Origin: an uncultured Sutterella sp.
Lineage (GTDB): Bacteria; Pseudomonadota; Gammaproteobacteria; Burkholderiales; Burkholderiaceae_F
Assembly: GCA_905202595.1 (NCBI GenBank)
Contig: CAJKSP010000067.1
Coordinates: 1-8,782, forward strand
Direction of reading: 5' to 3'
Length of the DNA stretch: 8,782 nt
A program made the translations under genes and the position numbers. Position 1 is the first letter of the stretch; the number at the start of each line of letters is the position of its first letter. Shown here in pieces: positions 5,601 through 8,782 of this stretch. The notes beneath the pieces are model-generated. The model made no database searches and was not told where the DNA came from. It was given only the letters and a program-made list of their open reading frames with translations.

Positions 5601-8555
5601 GAGGCGTCCGCCGGCGGCGCCGCCTTCAGGCCCGAGTTCAAGCACCCAGTCGGCCGCGCCGATGACGTCGAGATTGTGTTCGATGACGAGCACGCTGTGT
5701 CCTCGGGCAATAAGCTGATCGAAGACGCGGACAAGCCGTTCGATGTCGGCGAAGTGCAGGCCTGTCGTCGGCTCGTCAAAGACGAAGAGCGCAGGATGGA
5801 GCTTGGCCGAGAGAGGACTTTCGCGGCTGATGCGCTCGGCAAGCTTGAGGCGCTGCCGCTCGCCGCCGGAGAGCGTCGTCAGAGGCTGGCCCAGCGTGAG
5901 ATACCCGAGGCCTACGTCAACGAGCACTTGCAGCGGGTCCGTCACGGTGCGTTCTCCCGCAAAGGCAGCGAGCGCGTGCTCGACTGTTAGGTCAAGAACG
6001 TCGGCAATGCTGCGTACAGCGCCGTCGGCCATAGGGAAGCGCAGGGCAAGAATTTCATCGCGGTAATGCCGTCCGTTGCAGACAGGGCAGGGGAGGTAGA
6101 CGTCGGAGAGGAACTGCATCTCGACATGTTCATAGCCGGCGCCTTCACAGTAGGGGCAGCGCCCTTTGCCGGCATTGAACGAGAAGTCTGCATCTGTAAA
6201 GCCTGCAGCGACTGTGGCGGGCTGACGTCCGAACCAGCGGCGAATGGCAGGAAAGGCGCCGACGTAGCTTGCCGGGTTGCCTCGGGTCGTGCGTCCGAGC
6301 GGGCTTTGATCTGCAAAAACGACATCCAGCTTTTCGGGAGAGGCGCCTGCTTCGCCATGCGGTCCTCGCATTCGGTTTTCGAGGAGCGGCACGATTGTGT
6401 CGGCGACGAGCGTCGACTTGCCGGCGCCGGAAACGCCGGCGACAGCGACAAGGCGGTGAAGCGGAATGGAGACGGAAAGGTTCTGGAGGTTGTTTTGGCA
6501 GCAGCCGGAGACGACGAGCCTGGGCGTCGCATCGTCAACAGCGATGCGCTTGCGCTCGATGCGCTTGCGTCCTGAAAGATAGCGGCCTGTTTCCGTTTCC
6601 GCGTCTAGCACGCCGGCGGCGCTGCCGCGGTAGATCACTTCTCCGCCTTCGCGTCCTGCGCGCGGGCCCATGTCGATCAGGTCGTCTGCGGCGAGCATCA
6701 CCTGCGGGTCATGTTCGACGACGACCAGCGTGTTGCCTGCGGCAGTGAGGCGGCGAAGAATTCGGTTGACGCGGCCCATGTCGCGGGGATGGAGCCCGAC
6801 TGAGGGCTCGTCAAGCACGAAGAGCGTATTGACGAGCCGCGTGCCGAGCGCCGTCGTGAGATTGACGCGCTGCACCTCGCCGCCCGAGAGCGTGCGGCCC
6901 TGGCGGTCAAGCGTGAGATAGCCGAGGCCTACGTCTGTCAGATAGCGGAGCCGTGCGCAGATTTCGCTCAGGATGAGCTCCTCGCCGGGATCGGCTGAAC
7001 GGGCGAGCATGCGCTCGAATATCGTCCTGAGGATGCCGATCGGCAGAAGCATGAGCTCATGAAAGCAGAAGCCAGGGAGCGCATTCCACGCCTCGCGGGA
7101 GAGCTTGGCTCCGACAGGCAGAAAGCTTTCCGGATAGGCAGGGCCAGCCAGCTGGCGCGCAAGCGCGCGGTCCTCGCTCGTGCCAATGCGCCAAGCCAGC
7201 GAATCGAGCTTCAGATGCGAGCCGCCGCAGGCGCGGCACGTCCGGTAGGACCGGTAGCGCGAGAGCATCACGCGCACGTGCATCTTGTAGGTTTTGGTTT
7301 CGAGATAGCTGAAAAAGCGCTGAATGCCGTACCAGTCGTGATCCCAATCCCCTTGAAAGCTTGGGTCGCCTTCGAAAACATAGCGGCGGTCTGCATCGCT
7401 GAGGTCCTCCCAGGGCGTGTTCGTGCTGATGCCTTGGCGACGGCATGCGCGAAGCATGTCCTCTTCACACGAGCGCCAGGTCGGCGTGGAGAAGGGCTTC
7501 ACCGCATGTTCGGCAAGCGTCTTGGTCGGATCAGGAATGATGAGAGCCGGGTCGATTTCAATCGTGCGCCCAAAGCCGCGGCAGACAGGGCAAGCGCCGA
7601 GCGGCGAATTGAAGCTGAAAAGATTGGGCGCTGGATCAGGGAAGCGTCGGCCGCAGCGAGGGCAGGCGCGGCCTCGGCGCCAGCGCCCGAGAAGAATGAG
7701 GCTGGCTTCGCCAGGGACTTCAAGAAGCGCGGCAGCTTCGCCCGCTCCTTTTTGGAGCGCTGTTTCAACGGCTTCAATGCCGCGGCTGCGCTCATCCGCT
7801 GCGCGGCCGAGCTTGAAGCGGTCGGCGTCGACGGTGAGAATCGTGCCTGGTGCGGAGGGAGAGGCCTTTCTTGTCTTGGCGCCGGCCTTCGCCTGAGCGG
7901 ACTTTTCAGCTTTGGCAGCTGCGCTTGGCGCTGTACGGCGTTCAAGAATGCGCGTGAAGCCTTGGGCAGAAAGTCCTGCTTCTGCCGTGGCCATGGGGAG
8001 CGCTGCCGGTACTTCAATGTCGAAGGCAATGTGCAGCCTCGCCCGCTCCGCTGCCTCTGGACCGAGAGAGCGCGCTTGCCTGCCGGCTGCTTCAAGCGCT
8101 GCATCCCAAATGGCCGCAGGCGAAAAATCGAGAATCTCCTCGCCGTCGTCCGGGCAGAAGATGCGGCCATGATGCGCAAAGAGGAGCTTCAAATGGTCAT
8201 TCAGCTCCGTCATGGTTCCGACGGTGGATCGCGAGGTGCGGATGGCGCCCTGCTGATCGATCGCAATCGCGGGCGGCACGCCGTCAATCGAATCGGCATG
8301 CGGCCGATCCATGCGGTCAAGGAACTGTCGCGCATAGGGGCTGAAGGTCTCGACGTAGCGGCGCTGTCCTTCGGCGTACAGCGTGTCGAAGACGAGCGAG
8401 CTTTTGCCCGAGCCGGAAAGTCCGGTGACGACGGTGAACTTTCCGATGCGGAAGTCGGCGTCAATGTGCTTCAGATTGTTCTGCGATGCGCCGCGGATGC
8501 GGATGGCCGGTTCGGCATTCTGACCCGGCTCGGCGGGATGGGTTTTGTCTGTCAT
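2649..8555 (-). CDS. uvrA: Double-length (tandem) excinuclease ABC subunit UvrA, two UvrA units in one chain
   Basis: The 1968-residue protein is a DNA-damage sensor ATPase of nucleotide excision repair; UvrA loads UvrB at lesions. It is about twice normal UvrA length (roughly 940) and holds four ABC ATPase domains. Walker A motifs: GLSGSGKS 45-52, GVSGAGKST 707-715, GPSGSGKST 1094-1102, GVSGSGKST 1640-1648. LSGGE signatures: 556-560, 895-899, 1486-1490, 1830-1834. Walker B DEP: 582-584, 927-929, 1512-1514, 1864-1866, each followed by GLH and later a VEH or IEH switch histidine. Zinc pairs are C298/C301 with C322/C325 and C800/C803 with C823/C826 in the first unit, then C1324/C1327 with C1347/C1350 and C1740/C1743 with C1763/C1766 in the second. 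Unit 1 spans about 1-1008 and unit 2 about 1066-1968, joined by a polar, Ala-rich linker. Unit 1 has a diverged UvrB-binding region; unit 2 has a canonical one (RIDGE 1241-1245) but a short insertion domain. The frame is open throughout. The ATG at 8555 precedes a typical UvrA start (IRIRGASQNNL) by 16 residues; no clear Shine-Dalgarno, promoter or LexA box is visible. Confidence 0.97.
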   Translation of the reverse strand: MTDKTHPAEPGQNAEPAIRIRGASQNNLKHIDADFRIGKFTVVTGLSGSGKSSLVFDTLYAEGQRRYVETFSPYARQFLDRMDRPHADSIDGVPPAIAIDQQGAIRTSRSTVGTMTELNDHLKLLFAHHGRIFCPDDGEEILDFSPAAIWDAALEAAGRQARSLGPEAAERARLHIAFDIEVPAALPMATAEAGLSAQGFTRILERRTAPSAAAKAEKSAQAKAGAKTRKASPSAPGTILTVDADRFKLGRAADERSRGIEAVETALQKGAGEAAALLEVPGEASLILLGRWRRGRACPRCGRRFPDPAPNLFSFNSPLGACPVCRGFGRTIEIDPALIIPDPTKTLAEHAVKPFSTPTWRSCEEDMLRACRRQGISTNTPWEDLSDADRRYVFEGDPSFQGDWDHDWYGIQRFFSYLETKTYKMHVRVMLSRYRSYRTCRACGGSHLKLDSLAWRIGTSEDRALARQLAGPAYPESFLPVGAKLSREAWNALPGFCFHELMLLPIGILRTIFERMLARSADPGEELILSEICARLRYLTDVGLGYLTLDRQGRTLSGGEVQRVNLTTALGTRLVNTLFVLDEPSVGLHPRDMGRVNRILRRLTAAGNTLVVVEHDPQVMLAADDLIDMGPRAGREGGEVIYRGSAAGVLDAETETGRYLSGRKRIERKRIAVDDATPRLVVSGCCQNNLQNLSVSIPLHRLVAVAGVSGAGKSTLVADTIVPLLENRMRGPHGEAGASPEKLDVVFADQSPLGRTTRGNPASYVGAFPAIRRWFGRQPATVAAGFTDADFSFNAGKGRCPYCEGAGYEHVEMQFLSDVYLPCPVCNGRHYRDEILALRFPMADGAVRSIADVLDLTVEHALAAFAGERTVTDPLQVLVDVGLGYLTLGQPLTTLSGGERQRLKLAERISRESPLSAKLHPALFVFDEPTTGLHFADIERLVRVFDQLIARGHSVLVIEHNLDVIGAADWVLELGPEGGAAGGRLVFEGTPEVMSQAGTLTGRALAAWRLAQAGDPSRAEFFSLPGSQAAAEEAAGTDTANELDKAQLPRGRSMQTLLLERRARSSIVVEGAREHNLKNISVDIPRDRFTVLTGPSGSGKSTLAFDIVFAEGQRRYLESLNAYARSMVQPPPIPDVDSVQGIPPTVAIEQRTSRGGMRSTVGTMTEIYSFLRLLYVNLGTQHCPKCGVPVKAQTADQIVSALRRDFKGRRALLLAPIVQHRKGAFAKEIAALAAQGTAYLRIDGEYHSLLSGVPTLNRLKLHDIEAPIAVMEPGEPLAETTRKAALALAAGAKAFCATDAIPEDGFEGTAPAGELHFYSEERACPVCGESFPPLDSRLFSYNSVGQCPECMGYGVVDANHPAFLRERERKAALAAARAQAKGGERVVQPMTETDPDPKDARWVTCPACGGARLNDIARHVLWKGRSISELCAMPVSEAARTLGAYKLTVRESALGRDALAEIRSRLAFMKQVGLGYLALDRSAPTLSGGESQRIRLAAQLGTNLRGVCYILDEPTIGLHPRDNGMLLSAIAALAKKGNTLLVVEHDEETIRRADHVIDIGPGAGVRGGRVTAEGTVEDIMDSPDSVTGAMLRNPLPHTGIPDRAFDPNNDPAIIVRNASKNNLDIAEARIPIGRLTVITGVSGSGKSTFAREVLYENLLRAVKAKTPLAFDGCSAIEGFSPIRRVLEVDQTPIGKTPRSCPATYIGFFDRIRELYAGTAEAQARGYGAGRFSFNNEDGSCPDCGGRGMRTIEMAFLPDVKVLCETCRGMRFNPETLAVTWKGKSIGEVLQMEVDEAVDFFASMPLIAHPLRLMQEVGLGYLTLGQPSPTLSGGEAQRIKLVTELAKVKEDGSRGRSPHTLYVLDEPTVGLHMTDVAKLTGVLKRLVAAGNTAVVIEHNLDVVADADWVIDLGPEGGSGGGHIVAAGTPAAVAACATETGRALRAFLKTHKPAKAPKALKRKTADKAAP

Positions 8556-8676
8556 ACGCTCGAAGAAAGGCTGGGCTGAAGCGCCAAGCCTAGCGCAAGC
8601 GCCTTCTGGCGGCGTAGCCGTCAGGCATTCGTCAGCTTAAATGAAACAAAATGTAAAATCAGAAGATGTTGTTGCG

Positions 8677-8702
8677 AAAGCTCTTGCCATGACGAGAGCT
8701 TT
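8677..8702. repeat. Perfect inverted repeat over the -35 region of the tRNA-Ala promoter
   Basis: AAAGCTCT (8677-8684) and AGAGCTTT (8695-8702) are exact reverse complements separated by 10 bases. The dyad centre falls at the last base of the -35 hexamer TTGCCA, and the right arm lies in the promoter spacer. The half-site geometry (8-bp arms, centre-to-centre 18 bases) could suit a dimeric DNA-binding protein. No T-tract follows, so a terminator for either strand is less likely. It also lies about 120-150 bases upstream of the uvrA start, so it could affect that gene. No known regulator was recognised. Confidence 0.5.
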
Positions 8703-8712
8703 GGGGCATAAT
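8684..8712 (+). promoter_or_regulatory. Sigma70-type promoter of tRNA-Ala
   Basis: TTGCCA (8684-8689) and CATAAT (8707-8712) are separated by exactly 17 bases; each is close to its consensus (four of six and five of six). Predicted transcription start is near 8719-8720, giving a leader of about ten bases before the mature tRNA 5' end at 8730, a usual arrangement. Bases 8556-8676, between uvrA and this promoter, hold no gene. They include an AT-rich patch (about 8637-8660) where the - strand uvrA promoter could lie, but no convincing hexamer pair was found for it. Confidence 0.75.
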
Positions 8713-8726
8713 GACTTTTCTCAGAT

Positions 8727-8782
<56 letters not shown>

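Noticed and set aside
2649..8555. The double-length uvrA as an assembly or frameshift artefact
   Set aside because: The frame is open across the junction with a plausible linker, and the two halves are clearly diverged in sequence and domain content, which a false tandem duplication would not produce.
7059..8579. 506-residue open frame on the + strand, antisense to uvrA
   Set aside because: Its product is Ala/Arg-rich with no recognisable domain and lies wholly over a well-supported conserved gene. Long antisense frames are expected opposite GC-rich coding sequence.
8593..8611. Small GC hairpins (GCGCAAGCGC and CGCC-TTCT-GGCG) in the uvrA leader
   Set aside because: Stems of only four base pairs are common by chance in GC-rich DNA and no regulatory element could be recognised.
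8654..8659. TAAAAT as a -10 box for an additional + strand promoter
   Set aside because: No acceptable -35 lies 16-18 bases upstream (8631-8636 is GTCAGC), and a much better promoter sits closer to the tRNA.

Overview
The window looks like ordinary chromosome from a GC-rich Gram-negative bacterium, most likely a betaproteobacterium (Burkholderiales). LptF/LptG imply a lipopolysaccharide outer membrane. The LptF N-terminus, the 5S tail and the tRNA-Ala(GGC) resemble betaproteobacterial ones. The genus cannot be fixed from the sequence; a Sutterellaceae-like gut lineage is a guess.

Layout, left to right. Bases 1 to about 42 are the 3' tail of a 5S rRNA gene, so an rRNA operon ends here; a strong hairpin with a T-tract follows at 53-85. 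Next comes a leader of about 230 bases with one candidate -10 box, then lptF (315-1469) and lptG (1466-2599), which overlap by 4 bases on the + strand. Their products are the two membrane subunits of the LPS export ABC transporter. A short convergent intergenic space (2600-2648) with a GC-rich hairpin separates them from one very long - strand gene (2649-8555). At the right edge a tRNA-Ala(GGC) gene starts at 8730 on the + strand and is cut by the window end. It has a clear sigma70-type promoter at 8684-8712.

The main feature is the 1968-residue - strand protein. It is two complete UvrA-type nucleotide-excision-repair ATPases joined head to tail, with four Walker A motifs, four LSGGE signatures, four Walker B motifs and two sets of zinc-binding cysteines. 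UvrA normally acts as a dimer of about 940-residue chains, so this chain could be a covalent dimer. The halves are not equivalent. The first keeps a long insertion domain but has a diverged UvrB-binding region carrying an Ala/Lys-rich insert. The second keeps a canonical-looking UvrB-binding region but has a much shortened insertion domain. This suggests division of labour within one chain. From memory, double-length UvrA proteins occur in other Betaproteobacteria, so the fusion itself may not be new.

The lpt genes and uvrA face each other and share no obvious regulation or pathway. I see no mobile element, CRISPR array, phage gene or toxin system.
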